DNA from: Paracoccaceae bacterium
GTDB taxonomy: Bacteria > Pseudomonadota > Alphaproteobacteria > Rhodobacterales > Rhodobacteraceae
Assembly: GCA_026989355.1 (NCBI GenBank)
Contig: JALSJM010000010.1
Coordinates: 62,001-126,000 of the forward strand
DNA length: 64,000 nt
Reading direction: 5' to 3'
Position numbers and translations under genes: made by a program
Part shown: piece by piece, positions 10,974 to 19,283 of the stretch
How positions within the stretch are numbered: the stretch's first letter is position 1
How the letters are laid out: every line of letters begins with the position of its first letter
The notes under the pieces: model-generated
What the model saw: the letters and a program-made list of their open reading frames with translations, nothing else
Database searches by the model: none
Told to the model about the DNA's origin: nothing

Positions 10974-11606
10974 TCAGAAAGAAGTGCTTCCCATCTCCAT
11001 ACGTGCCAGCCAGCGCCCGATCGCATCCGAAAGCGCCGCCACAGCAGAGCCGGCCATGCTTCGGGGCACAAGGATCTCGAACGCGCCATCCGCACAGCGG
11101 GTGAACTGTGCCGGAATATTGTGCAGCAGGCTGCGCGCCGTATGGCCGGGCGCAAAGGCGTGCGGGCGCAGATCAAGCGGGGCGAGGCGAGAAAGCACCG
11201 CCTGAACGGCACGGGCACCGTCCCTGTATTCACTTCCGTTGCCTCTGCCGTTGCCCCCGTCCTCCCTGTTGCCCGCAGGCCCCGCAAGCCGGATCAGCCC
11301 CCAGGCATCGCTGACATCAACCGCAATGGCGTCAGCAGCAGCCAGAGGGGGCGCGTCGGGGCCGATCAGAAGCACCCCGCCTTCGTCATGCCACCACAGC
11401 CGTACCGCACCCGATGCAAAAGCCTGCCCCGGCCCCGGCAGCGACACCGAAAACGCCTTCTTCAGCGCCGTCTCCACCGCCGCTTCACGGCCCCTGCGGG
11501 GGCTTATCCGGGTGATGCGGCGGGGGGCGACATCAGTCAGGCGCAACCCGCCCCGCTCAATCGGCAACAGCGTTTCGAAAACAGAAACCGCAGCCAGATC
11601 AGCCAT
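10974..11606 (-). CDS. soxG: Sarcosine oxidase gamma subunit
   Basis: The last gene of soxBDAG, 210 residues. SoxG is the small subunit that packs on the alpha subunit of heterotetrameric sarcosine oxidase; it is less conserved, so the call depends on position plus family features (DLRPHAFAPGHTARSLLHNIPAQF; C-terminal EILVPRSMAGSAVAAL). A Gly/Asn-rich, low-complexity insertion sits at about residues 109-125. The ATG at 11606 overlaps the soxA 3' end by 8 bp, indicating translational coupling; a start 8 codons earlier would overlap further and is less likely. Confidence 0.88.
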   Translation of the reverse strand: MADLAAVSVFETLLPIERGGLRLTDVAPRRITRISPRRGREAAVETALKKAFSVSLPGPGQAFASGAVRLWWHDEGGVLLIGPDAPPLAAADAIAVDVSDAWGLIRLAGPAGNREDGGNGRGNGSEYRDGARAVQAVLSRLAPLDLRPHAFAPGHTARSLLHNIPAQFTRCADGAFEILVPRSMAGSAVAALSDAIGRWLARMEMGSTSF

Positions 11607-14547
11607 CGTGCATCTCTCCTTCGGCGCCAAGAAAATAGGGGGCGCAGATCACGCAGGCGGTTTCCATCCCGCGCATGTGATCAACGGCGCGCAGCCGCTC
11701 GCCCAGCCGTGCCCGGCCGTTCCTGACGAAAGCCAGCGCGATCATGGAACCGAGCGTCGGCGACCAGGCCGCGCTGCTGACATGGCCCTGATAATCGGCA
11801 GGCGTGGCCGGCACGTCGGACGGGAACAGATGTGCGCCCGCGCTCAGCATCTTCACCGCTCCCGCCGGACGCAGGCCCACCAGTTGTCCGCGCTCCTCGT
11901 CGCGAAGTCCCGGGCGCTTCAGTGCCGCCTTGCCGATGAAATCGCCCGGCCGCCCGGTGAGATGGCCAAGGCCAAGATCCCCCGGCGTCACCCGGCCGTC
12001 GATCTCGGCGTGGGTGATACGGCCCCGCTCAAGACGCAGCACGTTGAGCGCCTCGATTCCGAACGCTCCGCCACCGCGCATCTCGGCCCGGGCCGCGAGC
12101 TCATCAAAAAGCGCCGGGCCGAACCGGGCAGGTACTGCGATCTCGCAGCCCGGGCCACCCGGGAACGAAACCCCGAAAAGCCGTGCTCCGACAGCGCCGA
12201 TCCGCACTTCGGCCACCCCCATCGGCGGCAGCCCTGCCGCTCTGGCGCCCTGGGGCAGCAGGCCCGCAAGCACCTCGCGCGCGCCGGGGCCTGCCAATGC
12301 GAACTGGGCCCAGTGATCGGTAACGTCGGTCACATGTACATCCCATTGCGGCTGCAGGCACTGCCGCACGAATTCCAGATGGCGGCGCATCTCGGCAGCC
12401 GCGGCGGTGCTGGTGCTCATCACGAAGCGGCCCCGCCCGAGGCGTGCCACGATCCCGTCATCCAGCACATGGCCGTCGTCGCGCAGAACCAGCCCGTATC
12501 GCATCCGCCCCACCCGCAGCGACGACACTCGCGTGGCCAGCACGAAATCCAGGAACCGGGCCGCATCTCTCCCCTGGATATCGAACTTGCTCAATGACGA
12601 GACATCGCACAGGCCAACGGCCCGGCGCACCATCATCACTTCGCGATCACAGGACTGGCGCCAGTTGCCTTCGCCCGCCCGCGGAAAGAAGAGCGGGCGC
12701 TGCCACAGGCCGGTATCGGCCAGCGGCGCCCCTTGTCTGGTGCAGAAATCATGCGAAGGAATCCGGCGACGGGGCGCAAATCCCTGCCCCCGTCCGGCCC
12801 CCCCCATCACGCCGATCGAGACCGGCTCGAAAGGGGGGCGGAAGGTGGTGGTGCCGGTTTCGGCGATACTGCGCCCGGCAATCCCGGCCAGCACCGCAAG
12901 TGCATTCACGCCGCTGCTCCTGCCCTGATCGGGGCCCATGCCCAGCGTGGTATAGCGCTTCATGTGCTCGCTGACCGCAAATCCTTCGCGCACGGCCAGC
13001 CCGATATCGCCTGCCGTGACATCGTTCTGCAGATCAAGAAACGCCTTCCCCCGCCCCTCGCCCACCAGCCAGAGGGGCGAAAGGGTGCCTGCGTCGTCCT
13101 GGGCGGCGGGGATCTCGGGCCTCTGCGCTTTCAGCCCCAGCGCCCTGGCCGCGGCCATGCCCGCCGCTGCCCCTTCCCGCAGGCAGGCGGCGGTCGAGAA
13201 GCTGCCACCTGCCGCCCCTGCCACCCGCATGCCCGGCACCATGCCCGGCGCATCGGCCGGGGCGGGCACGAAGGCGGCAATATCGTCGCGCCAGCGCGGC
13301 CGCGCACCAAGGTGGCAGGAAAGGTGCAATACCGGGTTCCAGCCACCCGATACGGCCAGGCAATCGGCTTCGATCCGCTGCCGCCCCGAAGCCGTGGCCA
13401 CAGTGAATCCCACAAGCCCCTTGCGCCCCTGCGTTGCCATTACCCGCGCCCCGGTCAGAACGGGGTAATCTCCTGATATTCCAACCTCTTCGCGCGGATC
13501 GACAAGCGCCACCACCTCCACCCCCGCAGCGGCCAGATCGCGTGCCGTCCGATGGGCATCGTCATTGTTTGCAAATATCGCCACCCGCCGCCCGGCAACC
13601 ACACCGAAACGGTTGAGATAGCTGCGCACCGCCCCCGCCATCATCACGCCCGGTCTGTCGTTGCCGGCAAAGGCCACCGACCTTTCGACAGCTCCCGCGC
13701 ACAGCACCGAACGCCGGGCCACGATCCGCCAGAAACATTCAAGCGGCACCCCGCCGGGCTGATCCGGCAGGTGATGGGCCAGTTTCTCGACCACCGCGAA
13801 CACGCCCCCGTCATGGGCGCCGACCACGGTGGCGCGGGTCATCACCCGCACGTTTTCCATACCGCGCAGTTCGGCCTCGAGCGCCGCCGCCCATTCATGG
13901 CCCGCCCGCCCGCCGATCTCTTCTTCTTCGCCCAGCAGACGGCCGCCGCAGCGCCGGTCGCTCTCGGCAAGGATCACGTCGGCCCCCGCCCGTGCCGCGG
14001 CCAGTGCCGCCATCAGCCCCGCCGGCCCTGCACCGATCACCAGAACATCGCAATGGGCGAAGGCGCGGTCGTAAGGGGTATCGTCGGCAATGCGCGGCAG
14101 GCGGCCAAGCCCGGCGGCACGGCGGATCAGGGGTTCGTAGAACCGCGCCCAGGCCCCGCGAGGCCACATGAAGGTCTTGTAATAGAAACCCGCCGGCATC
14201 AGCCGTGCGGCCAGATCGTTCACCGCCAGCAGATCGAAGCCCGGCGATGGCCAGGCGTTCTGACTCGTGGCCTCGAGCCCTTCGAACAGCTCCTGCGTGG
14301 TGGCCCGCTGGTTGGGCAGCGCCCCCCCGCGCCGCAGGATCGTTACCAGTGCATTGGGTTCTTCGCTGCCTGCGGTCATGATGCCGCGCGGACGGTGATA
14401 CTTGAAACTGCGCCCCACCACGCGGATGTCATTGGCGATCAGCGCCGAGGCCAGGGTATCGCCGGCCCGTCCGCAGCAACGCCGCCCGTCGAAAGAGAAC
14501 GGCACCGAAACCGTGTTGCGGATCCGTCCCTTCCCCTCGACCCTCAT
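11599..14547 (-). CDS. soxA: Sarcosine oxidase alpha subunit
   Basis: A 982-residue subunit of the four-component enzyme that demethylates sarcosine to glycine, producing hydrogen peroxide and passing the one-carbon unit to tetrahydrofolate. Domains in order: an N-terminal [2Fe-2S]-like ferredoxin-fold segment (residues ~10-90, without the full cluster cysteines, as in the family); a nucleotide-binding fold with VLVIGAGPAGLMAA (about 168-181) and a second such fold around residue 300; and a C-terminal T-protein (GcvT-like) folate-binding domain from about 600 to the end. It overlaps soxD by 4 bp (ATGA) and soxG by 8 bp. Genes for glycine cleavage or serine hydroxymethyltransferase are not in this window. 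Confidence 0.96.
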   Translation of the reverse strand: MRVEGKGRIRNTVSVPFSFDGRRCCGRAGDTLASALIANDIRVVGRSFKYHRPRGIMTAGSEEPNALVTILRRGGALPNQRATTQELFEGLEATSQNAWPSPGFDLLAVNDLAARLMPAGFYYKTFMWPRGAWARFYEPLIRRAAGLGRLPRIADDTPYDRAFAHCDVLVIGAGPAGLMAALAAARAGADVILAESDRRCGGRLLGEEEEIGGRAGHEWAAALEAELRGMENVRVMTRATVVGAHDGGVFAVVEKLAHHLPDQPGGVPLECFWRIVARRSVLCAGAVERSVAFAGNDRPGVMMAGAVRSYLNRFGVVAGRRVAIFANNDDAHRTARDLAAAGVEVVALVDPREEVGISGDYPVLTGARVMATQGRKGLVGFTVATASGRQRIEADCLAVSGGWNPVLHLSCHLGARPRWRDDIAAFVPAPADAPGMVPGMRVAGAAGGSFSTAACLREGAAAGMAAARALGLKAQRPEIPAAQDDAGTLSPLWLVGEGRGKAFLDLQNDVTAGDIGLAVREGFAVSEHMKRYTTLGMGPDQGRSSGVNALAVLAGIAGRSIAETGTTTFRPPFEPVSIGVMGGAGRGQGFAPRRRIPSHDFCTRQGAPLADTGLWQRPLFFPRAGEGNWRQSCDREVMMVRRAVGLCDVSSLSKFDIQGRDAARFLDFVLATRVSSLRVGRMRYGLVLRDDGHVLDDGIVARLGRGRFVMSTSTAAAAEMRRHLEFVRQCLQPQWDVHVTDVTDHWAQFALAGPGAREVLAGLLPQGARAAGLPPMGVAEVRIGAVGARLFGVSFPGGPGCEIAVPARFGPALFDELAARAEMRGGGAFGIEALNVLRLERGRITHAEIDGRVTPGDLGLGHLTGRPGDFIGKAALKRPGLRDEERGQLVGLRPAGAVKMLSAGAHLFPSDVPATPADYQGHVSSAAWSPTLGSMIALAFVRNGRARLGERLRAVDHMRGMETACVICAPYFLGAEGEMHDG

Positions 14548-14807
14548 GAGGCCGCCCCGCGCGCAGGCACCACCGCATGCACGGCGTGGGTAACGGTATC
14601 GCGTTCAACCATCAGCCAGGCTCCGCAACCTGCTTCGTGCAGCCACAGTTCGCGTGTGCGCCCCGCCGGGTTGGCGCGCTGATGCAGATAGGCGTCCCAG
14701 GCGGCCGCACCGGCATTCGGGGCGGGGCGGGCCAGCCATTCGGCCCCGCCCATCACGTGAAACTCGCGCAGATCGCGGTCTCCACAGAAAGGGCATGGGA
14801 TTCGCAT
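14544..14807 (-). CDS. soxD: Sarcosine oxidase delta subunit
   Basis: An 87-residue zinc-binding structural subunit of heterotetrameric sarcosine oxidase. Visible ligands are CPFCG (Cys5, Cys8) near the N-terminus and HEAGCG (His57, Cys61), matching the Cys2-His-Cys site known for SoxD. It lies between soxB (18 bp upstream) and soxA (4-bp overlap), in the standard B-D-A-G order, with a good GGAGAG ribosome-binding site. Confidence 0.95.
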   Translation of the reverse strand: MRIPCPFCGDRDLREFHVMGGAEWLARPAPNAGAAAWDAYLHQRANPAGRTRELWLHEAGCGAWLMVERDTVTHAVHAVVPARGAAS

Positions 14808-14825
14808 GTGCTCTCTCCTTCCCCG

Positions 14826-16076
14826 TCAATGCCTGTTGTGGAAGGCGCCGGTGCCTTCCTCGTCGATCAGGTGGCCGGTGGCGAAGCGATCCAGCCGGTA
14901 ACATGCCGCTACCGGGTGGGGCTCGTCCCGGGCCAGAAGATGTGCGAAGGCCACGCCCGATCCCGGTATCGCCTTGAACCCGCCATAGCACCAGCCGGCA
15001 TTCAGGTAGAGCCCCCCGACCGGCGCACGGTCGATGATCGGGCTGCCGTCGGCGCTCATGTCCATCACCCCGCCCCAGCTGCGCAGCACGCGCGCACGCC
15101 CGAGCATCGGCATCAGCGTCATTCCCGCCTCCATCACATGCTCGACAAGCGGCAGGTTGCCCCGCTGCGCATAAGAGGCATAGCCGTCAAGATCGCCACC
15201 GAACACCAGCCCCCCCTTGTCGGACTGGCTGATGTAGAAATGCCCCATGCCATAGCTGATCACGTGATCCATCACCGGCTTCAATCCTTCGGTCACGAAG
15301 GCCTGCAGCACATGGCTTTCAATCGGCAAACGGAAACCGGCCATGGCCGCAAGGCGCGAGGAATGGCCAGCCACGGCGATCCCCACCCGCCCGGCGGCAA
15401 TGCGTCCGCGGGTCGTCTCTACCGCACACACGCGGCCACCCGCGATGTCAAACCCGGTGACCTCGCAGTTCTCTATCAGGTCCACGCCCAGACGATCGGC
15501 TGCGCGCGCGTAACCCCAGACCACCGCATCGTGGCGCGCGGTACCGGCATCGGGCTGCAGCAGGGCGCCGAATATGGGAAAGCGGGTGTTGTCGTAATCA
15601 AGCCAGGGCACGAGACGGCGCAGTTCGGCCCGCCCCAGCAGCACCGCCTGATCGCCCCGGATCGCCATGGCATTGCCCATGCGTGCAAAGGCATCGCGCT
15701 GGCCGTCGGAATGGAACAGACTGATCACCCCGCGAGGCGAAAACATGACGTTATAGTTCAGTTCCTGCGCCAGCCCCTTCCACAACCCCAGCGAAAAGGA
15801 ATAGAACGCGCCATTGCCGGGCAACATGTAGGTAGAACGCACCACAGTGGTATTGCGGCCCACATTACCAAGCCCGAGCGCCCCCTTTTCAAGCACCGCG
15901 ATGCGGCCCACATCATGTTGCCTGGCCAGGTAATAGGCCGTGGCCAGACCATGACCGCCGCCACCGACGATCACAACGTCATATTCCGGACGCGGATCCG
16001 GGCGGCGCCAGTGTGCCTTCCATCCCCGGTTGCCCTGAAACGCCTGCCGCAACAGCTGCCAGCCCGAATATCGCAT
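14826..16076 (-). CDS. soxB: Sarcosine oxidase beta subunit
   Basis: The 416-residue flavoprotein subunit carrying the sarcosine-oxidising site. The N-terminal DVVIVGGGGHGLATAYYLA (about 33-51) is the FAD-binding dinucleotide fold. RHDAVVWGYA contains His182, which aligns with the family's covalent-FMN histidine (inferred from motif position). The C-terminal WGGVMDMSADGSPIID and GWCYGGFKAIPGSG segments are typical of SoxB. The open frame runs 71 codons further upstream, but the ATG at 16076 follows GAGAGG and gives the conserved MRYSGWQLLRQAF start. It is the first gene of soxBDAG; a promoter was not clearly identifiable in the 160-bp upstream spacer. Confidence 0.96.
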   Translation of the reverse strand: MRYSGWQLLRQAFQGNRGWKAHWRRPDPRPEYDVVIVGGGGHGLATAYYLARQHDVGRIAVLEKGALGLGNVGRNTTVVRSTYMLPGNGAFYSFSLGLWKGLAQELNYNVMFSPRGVISLFHSDGQRDAFARMGNAMAIRGDQAVLLGRAELRRLVPWLDYDNTRFPIFGALLQPDAGTARHDAVVWGYARAADRLGVDLIENCEVTGFDIAGGRVCAVETTRGRIAAGRVGIAVAGHSSRLAAMAGFRLPIESHVLQAFVTEGLKPVMDHVISYGMGHFYISQSDKGGLVFGGDLDGYASYAQRGNLPLVEHVMEAGMTLMPMLGRARVLRSWGGVMDMSADGSPIIDRAPVGGLYLNAGWCYGGFKAIPGSGVAFAHLLARDEPHPVAACYRLDRFATGHLIDEEGTGAFHNRH

Positions 16077-16236
16077 GAAACCTCTCTTGCCGGACGCGCC
16101 GATAGAAGCAGCCCGGCGGCTTCTTTGCAATGGGACAAACCATGCCATGCAGCCCGAGGACATCAGGAGGGGCAGAGACGCAAAGCCCTGCCGCGCCGCA
16201 ACCTTCACCCCTGCTGTCCGCCCCGGGGCGAAGCCC

Positions 16237-16608
16237 TCAGCGCGGATCGGGTGCCCTTGCCGCCAGCGCCAGAATTCCGGCCAGTGCACTCATGGCGATC
16301 GGAAACATGGTGAACACATTGAAGCCGAAGGCGTAATACATCCCGCCGACAGAAACGATCAGCAGCATCCCGGCAATCATCGGGCGGGCATGGGCCATCG
16401 CCCCGCCGGCAATGGCCAGCAACGGCGCCAGCAGGCTGACCACCCGGATCAGCAGCGGGTTGTCAACCTGTTTCAGGACATCGGGCGCATCATTGCCAAG
16501 CTCGCGCCCGGCCCAATCGACGAATTCGGTATAACCGTAGCTGAAGAACCCGATGACCATGCCGACGATACCGCCGATGATCCCCAGCACCAGAGCCGCG
16601 TTGCGCAT
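16237..16608 (-). CDS. Small four-helix inner membrane protein, function unknown
   Basis: A 123-residue, very hydrophobic protein with about four membrane-spanning segments: LVLGIIGGIVGMVIGFFSYGY, LLIRVVSLLAPLLAIAGG, MIAGMLLIVSVGGMYYAFGF and FPIAMSALAGILALAA. A soluble loop rich in Asp/Glu separates the first two. The ATG at 16608 is preceded by AAAGGAGG, an unusually strong ribosome-binding site. The N-terminus is loosely reminiscent of DUF4064-type proteins, but I cannot name a family. It lies 37 bp after the ArsC/Spx-like gene and probably shares its transcript. No function is claimed. Confidence 0.75.
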   Translation of the reverse strand: MRNAALVLGIIGGIVGMVIGFFSYGYTEFVDWAGRELGNDAPDVLKQVDNPLLIRVVSLLAPLLAIAGGAMAHARPMIAGMLLIVSVGGMYYAFGFNVFTMFPIAMSALAGILALAARAPDPR

Positions 16609-16645
16609 GAAATGCCTCCTTTGCGTTTTCCCGGGAATACGCGCT

Positions 16646-16993
16646 TCAGCGGGCATTGCCAAGAAGGGCGGCACGGGTTTCGGGGCTCCAGCCGAGATAC
16701 GGCCGCCCGTCAACCATGATCACCGGCCGCTTCATCAACGTTGGATGAGCAGCAAGCAGGGTTGCTGGATCGGCATTGCGCACAGCCGCATCAAGCCCGC
16801 GCCATGTGGCCGAACGGCGGTTGACCAGTGCATCGCCAAGAACCGCATGCAGGGCGGTCATCTCCTCCCGTGTCAGGGGCTTTTCGCGGATATCCCGGAA
16901 ACGGGGCGTCAGCCCCGCTGCCTCGAGAGCGCGGCGCGCCTTGCGGGTGCCATCGCAGTTCTTCAGACCGATCACAACGATTTCTCTGCCCAT
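16646..16993 (-). CDS. ArsC/Spx family thioredoxin-fold protein (YffB-like)
   Basis: A 115-residue thioredoxin-fold protein of the ArsC/Spx superfamily. It has the KNCDGTRKARRAL motif, with one active-site-position cysteine near residue 14 followed by the conserved basic residue, then REKPLTREEM and the late RPVIMVDGRPYLGWSPE block. The YffB-type subgroup is distinct from true arsenate reductases, and its role in proteobacteria is unsettled (glutathione-linked reductase or regulator). The ATG at 16993 follows GGAAGGAG. There are no arsenic-resistance genes nearby, so an arsenate reductase name is not justified. Confidence 0.85.
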   Translation of the reverse strand: MGREIVVIGLKNCDGTRKARRALEAAGLTPRFRDIREKPLTREEMTALHAVLGDALVNRRSATWRGLDAAVRNADPATLLAAHPTLMKRPVIMVDGRPYLGWSPETRAALLGNAR

Positions 16994-17225
16994 CGATATG
17001 CTCCTTCCGGTGTCATTTCTGCCTTTCCGGGCGATTTGCCGCCCAAATGCCATCTTTTCGATCTTTTCTCTTGCTATTTCCCCGCTTTGCCCTCATCTGA
17101 TGTCTTGTGACAACAGATTTTCTAGCCGACCGCCTCCTTCAACGAGGCAGCCGCACTACCGAAGACCTGGCTGCACGACCCCGCCGCAATGACGCGCCGG
17201 GGAATATTGAAGAAGGAGAGAGCGG

Positions 17226-17435
17226 ATGGCTACCGGCACCGTGAAATGGTTCAACACTACCAAGGGTTACGGCTTCATCGCCCCTGAGGATGGCGGCAAG
17301 GATGTGTTCGTTCACATTTCCGCCGTCGAACAGGCGGGCCTTACTGGCCTGGCCGACAACCAGAAAGTGGAATTCGAGCTTGTCGAAGGACGCGACGGCC
17401 GTCAGTCGGCGGGCGACCTGAAGGTTACCGACTGA
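17226..17435 (+). CDS. Cold-shock domain protein (CspA family)
   Basis: A 69-residue single cold-shock domain. Both RNA-binding motifs are present: KGYGFI (RNP1) and VFVHIS (RNP2), with the initial GTVKWFN. Such proteins are single-stranded nucleic-acid chaperones that melt mRNA structure. The ribosome-binding site GAAGGAGAG is strong. The 232-bp upstream spacer contains a pyrimidine-rich stretch and may be a long structured 5' UTR, as in cspA, though this cannot be shown. A G+C-rich hairpin follows the stop codon. Confidence 0.97.
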   Translation: MATGTVKWFNTTKGYGFIAPEDGGKDVFVHISAVEQAGLTGLADNQKVEFELVEGRDGRQSAGDLKVTD

Positions 17436-17445
17436 TTTCGGAACA

Positions 17446-17467
17446 GGCGCGGGTTCAGGCCCGCGCC
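17446..17467 (+). terminator. Hairpin after the cold-shock gene
   Basis: A perfect 8-bp stem GGCGCGGG/CCCGCGCC with a TTCAGG loop, 10 bp past the stop codon. No T-run follows, so termination strength is uncertain. Confidence 0.5.
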
Positions 17468-17507
17468 CATGCCAGACAGACCCCCGCGCGGCACCGGCCG
17501 GGCGGGA

Positions 17508-17537
17508 TTTTCATTGGGAAAGTTTTCATTGGGAAAG
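17508..17537. repeat. Perfect tandem duplication of a 15-bp unit
   Basis: TTTTCATTGGGAAAG occurs twice in immediate succession (17508-17522 and 17523-17537) in the spacer between the cold-shock gene and efp. The unit is AT-richer than its surroundings and itself has partial dyad symmetry (TTTC...GAAA). Confidence 0.9.
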
Positions 17538-17620
17538 CCGGAGAACCGGACGGCAACGCCGCCTGCACGGCCCGAAAATGCCCGCTGACGAGGCCGCCCG
17601 CCCCTTGCCGGGGCATGTCT

Positions 17621-18184
17621 TCAGGCGCGTTCGGCGTATTCCATGGTTTCGGTATTGACGACGATTTCCTCGTCCTGACCGATGAAGGGAGGCACCATCA
17701 CCCGCACGCCATTGTCAAGCAGGGCGGGCTTGAAGCTGTTGGCGGCGGTCTGTCCCTTCACTACCGGCTCGGTCTCGACAACCTTGCACACCACCTTCTG
17801 CGGCAGGGTGGCATTCAGCGCCTCGTTCTCGTAATATTCGATCTGTACCGTCATGCCGTCCTGCAGGAAGGGGCGACGGTCGCCCAGTATCCCGGCCGGC
17901 AGCTCGATCTGGTCGAAGGTCTCCATGTCCATGAACACCAGCATGCCATCGTTTTCATAAAGAAACTGCTGGTCCTTCTGCTCAAGGCGCACCCGTTCCA
18001 CCTTGTCGGCCGAACGGAAGCGTTCGTTGAGCTTGGAACCATTGCGCAGGTTGCGCAGTTCGGTCTGAGCAAAGGCGCCGCCCTTGCCCGGTTTCACATG
18101 GTCAACCTTGACCACGACCCACAGCCCGCCATTGTGTTCAAGAACGTTACCGGGGCGGATTTCGTTTCCATTGATCTTGGGCAT
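17621..18184 (-). CDS. efp: Translation elongation factor P
   Basis: EF-P, 187 residues, rescues ribosomes stalled on polyproline. The N-terminal KOW-like domain carries the loop [10 protein letters not shown], whose Lys34 is the position beta-lysylated by EpmA in many bacteria. The two following OB domains are present, and the C-terminal domain contains [19 protein letters not shown]. Length and sequence are typical. The modification genes epmA and epmB are not in the window. A promoter is visible upstream at 18233-18262. Confidence 0.97.
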   Translation of the reverse strand: MPKINGNEIRPGNVLEHNGGLWVVVKVDHVKPGKGGAFAQTELRNLRNGSKLNERFRSADKVERVRLEQKDQQFLYENDGMLVFMDMETFDQIELPAGILGDRRPFLQDGMTVQIEYYENEALNATLPQKVVCKVVETEPVVKGQTAANSFKPALLDNGVRVMVPPFIGQDEEIVVNTETMEYAERA

Positions 18185-18232
18185 GATTGCGGAACCTCAA
18201 GGAACAGGTTGATCGAAGGGTCGGCCTCCCTA

Positions 18233-18262
18233 TATATAGGTGCACTGGCGCTGGCAAGCCAA
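18233..18262 (-). promoter_or_regulatory. Putative sigma-70 promoter of efp
   Basis: On the minus strand, TTGGCT (18262-18257) and TATATA (18238-18233) are separated by 18 bp, about 50 bp before the efp start. The AT-rich TATATATA stands out from its GC-rich surroundings. Confidence 0.5.
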
Positions 18263-18431
18263 CCGCAAGGGGTTGGCGGGCAGATATTTGGGGCAAAGTT
18301 TCGGGGGCAGGATAGCCATGCCTGGCACGCATGGCTGCCATTCTCAAAACGCATACCAGAATCACCCGCGAGCCGTCATAAACAACGGTACGCCGGCATG
18401 CGCAAGAGCAAGAACAATAAAGGACGACGAG

Positions 18432-18755
18432 ATGAGAGATTTCGTTGACGGTACAGCCTTCAACCACGAGCAGGGAAACCGTGCACGCAAGCTGTTTGCG
18501 GCAGTTGTTCTGGCTGCACTCGACGATGCCATCGCTGATGACAAGAAATACGGCAACGGTCCCGAGCAGATCGCCCGCTGGGCGCGCTCGCGCGATGGCC
18601 GCGAAGTGCTGACCTGCGCCGGTATCGATCCCAACGAACGCGTGGTTCGTGGCCTGATGGAATTCGTCCGCCGCGGGGTACGCACCTCGGTCGCGCTTTC
18701 ACGCGAGGAAAGCGAACGCCGCCAGCAGGCGCTGGCCAAGGCAGAAGCCGCCTGA
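18432..18755 (+). CDS. DUF6280 family protein
   Basis: A 107-residue soluble protein with no signal peptide or membrane segment, of unknown function. It starts MRDFVDGTAFNHEQGNRARKL, contains AALDDAIADDKKYGNGPEQIARWARSRDGREV and ends in a charged helix rich in Glu, Arg and Ala. I recognise it as a DUF6280-type protein that is strongly conserved in Rhodobacteraceae; no activity is known. The ATG at 18432 was chosen because the upstream 64 codons of the open frame are not family-like and would run into the efp promoter. The absence of Cys-pair or catalytic motifs suggests a structural or regulatory role, which is inference. Confidence 0.8.
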   Translation: MRDFVDGTAFNHEQGNRARKLFAAVVLAALDDAIADDKKYGNGPEQIARWARSRDGREVLTCAGIDPNERVVRGLMEFVRRGVRTSVALSREESERRQQALAKAEAA

Positions 18756-19283
18756 CCGGCTTCCCGCCGCTTCCCGGACAGGCACCGGGCAAAAATACAA
18801 CGGACATGCAAGGAAGGGAACGCATTTCATGTGCTTCACATCGTGAAGTGCATTCCTACCTTCCCCTGTCCCGATACCCGGCCGGCCCCGGAACCCGCAG
18901 AATCAGCGTGCGCGAACTGCCCCGGCGCCACTGCCACAGGATCATGCAAAGGTCGAGCACCCGCAGCATTTCGAGCGGCATCACCATATTGATCCGACAG
19001 CGGCTGTGCCAATAAGCTGACGGGGCTTTTCGATAGCCAGCCCGACAGCGGCCAGAAATGCGGGCGGGCATCATCATGATGCAACGGGAAATCTGCAACA
19101 CATGCAGAATGCCGGCACCGGCAAAGGCGGTCCGAACCCGCCATCCGTGCCAGACACCCGGAAGCGCCGCCCGGCCGACCGGGGCAACACCGGGCAACAT
19201 GGGGCGGGGAAGTTCATCCCCGCCCTTTCGCATCACCTGGGGCACCGCTATTGGTGAGGGCAGCGCAAGACATGAGGCAAGCA
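18756..19283. other. Long non-coding leader or spacer upstream of cobQ
   Basis: Over 500 bp without a gene I can support. It contains a dyad CTTCAC-ATC-GTGAAG (18834-18848) and a GC-rich hairpin with a short T-run (19202-19228). A reverse-strand frame at 18856-19290 is open but lacks a ribosome-binding site and any family resemblance. A cobalamin riboswitch was looked for because cobQ follows; single boxes (GGGAAC, GCCACTG) occur, but not in the right order and spacing. Confidence 0.5.
19202..19228 (+). terminator. Hairpin with T-run upstream of cobQ (possible attenuator)
   Basis: A perfect 9-bp stem GGGCGGGGA/TCCCCGCCC with loop AGTTCA is followed by TTT, 55 bp before the cobQ start. It could terminate upstream transcription or act as an attenuator in a cobQ leader. 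Confidence 0.45.

Noticed and set aside
16120-16200. Sequence resembling the cyclic-di-GMP-I riboswitch core (GACGCAAAGCC plus an upstream GGGACAAACC)
   Set aside because: The GNRA-receptor-like block is present, but the downstream CGGCC and GGUAGG elements of the family are missing, and no plus-strand gene follows within 1 kb. The surrounding genes are on the other strand.
16646-16993. Arsenate reductase
   Set aside because: ArsC/Spx-superfamily sequence, but no ars operon, arsenite transporter or regulator is nearby; a specific name is not justified.
18810-18945. Possible cobalamin riboswitch upstream of cobQ
   Set aside because: GGGAAC and GCCACTG boxes occur but are about 115 bp apart with no AAGCCAGGAGACC-type element; order and spacing do not fit.
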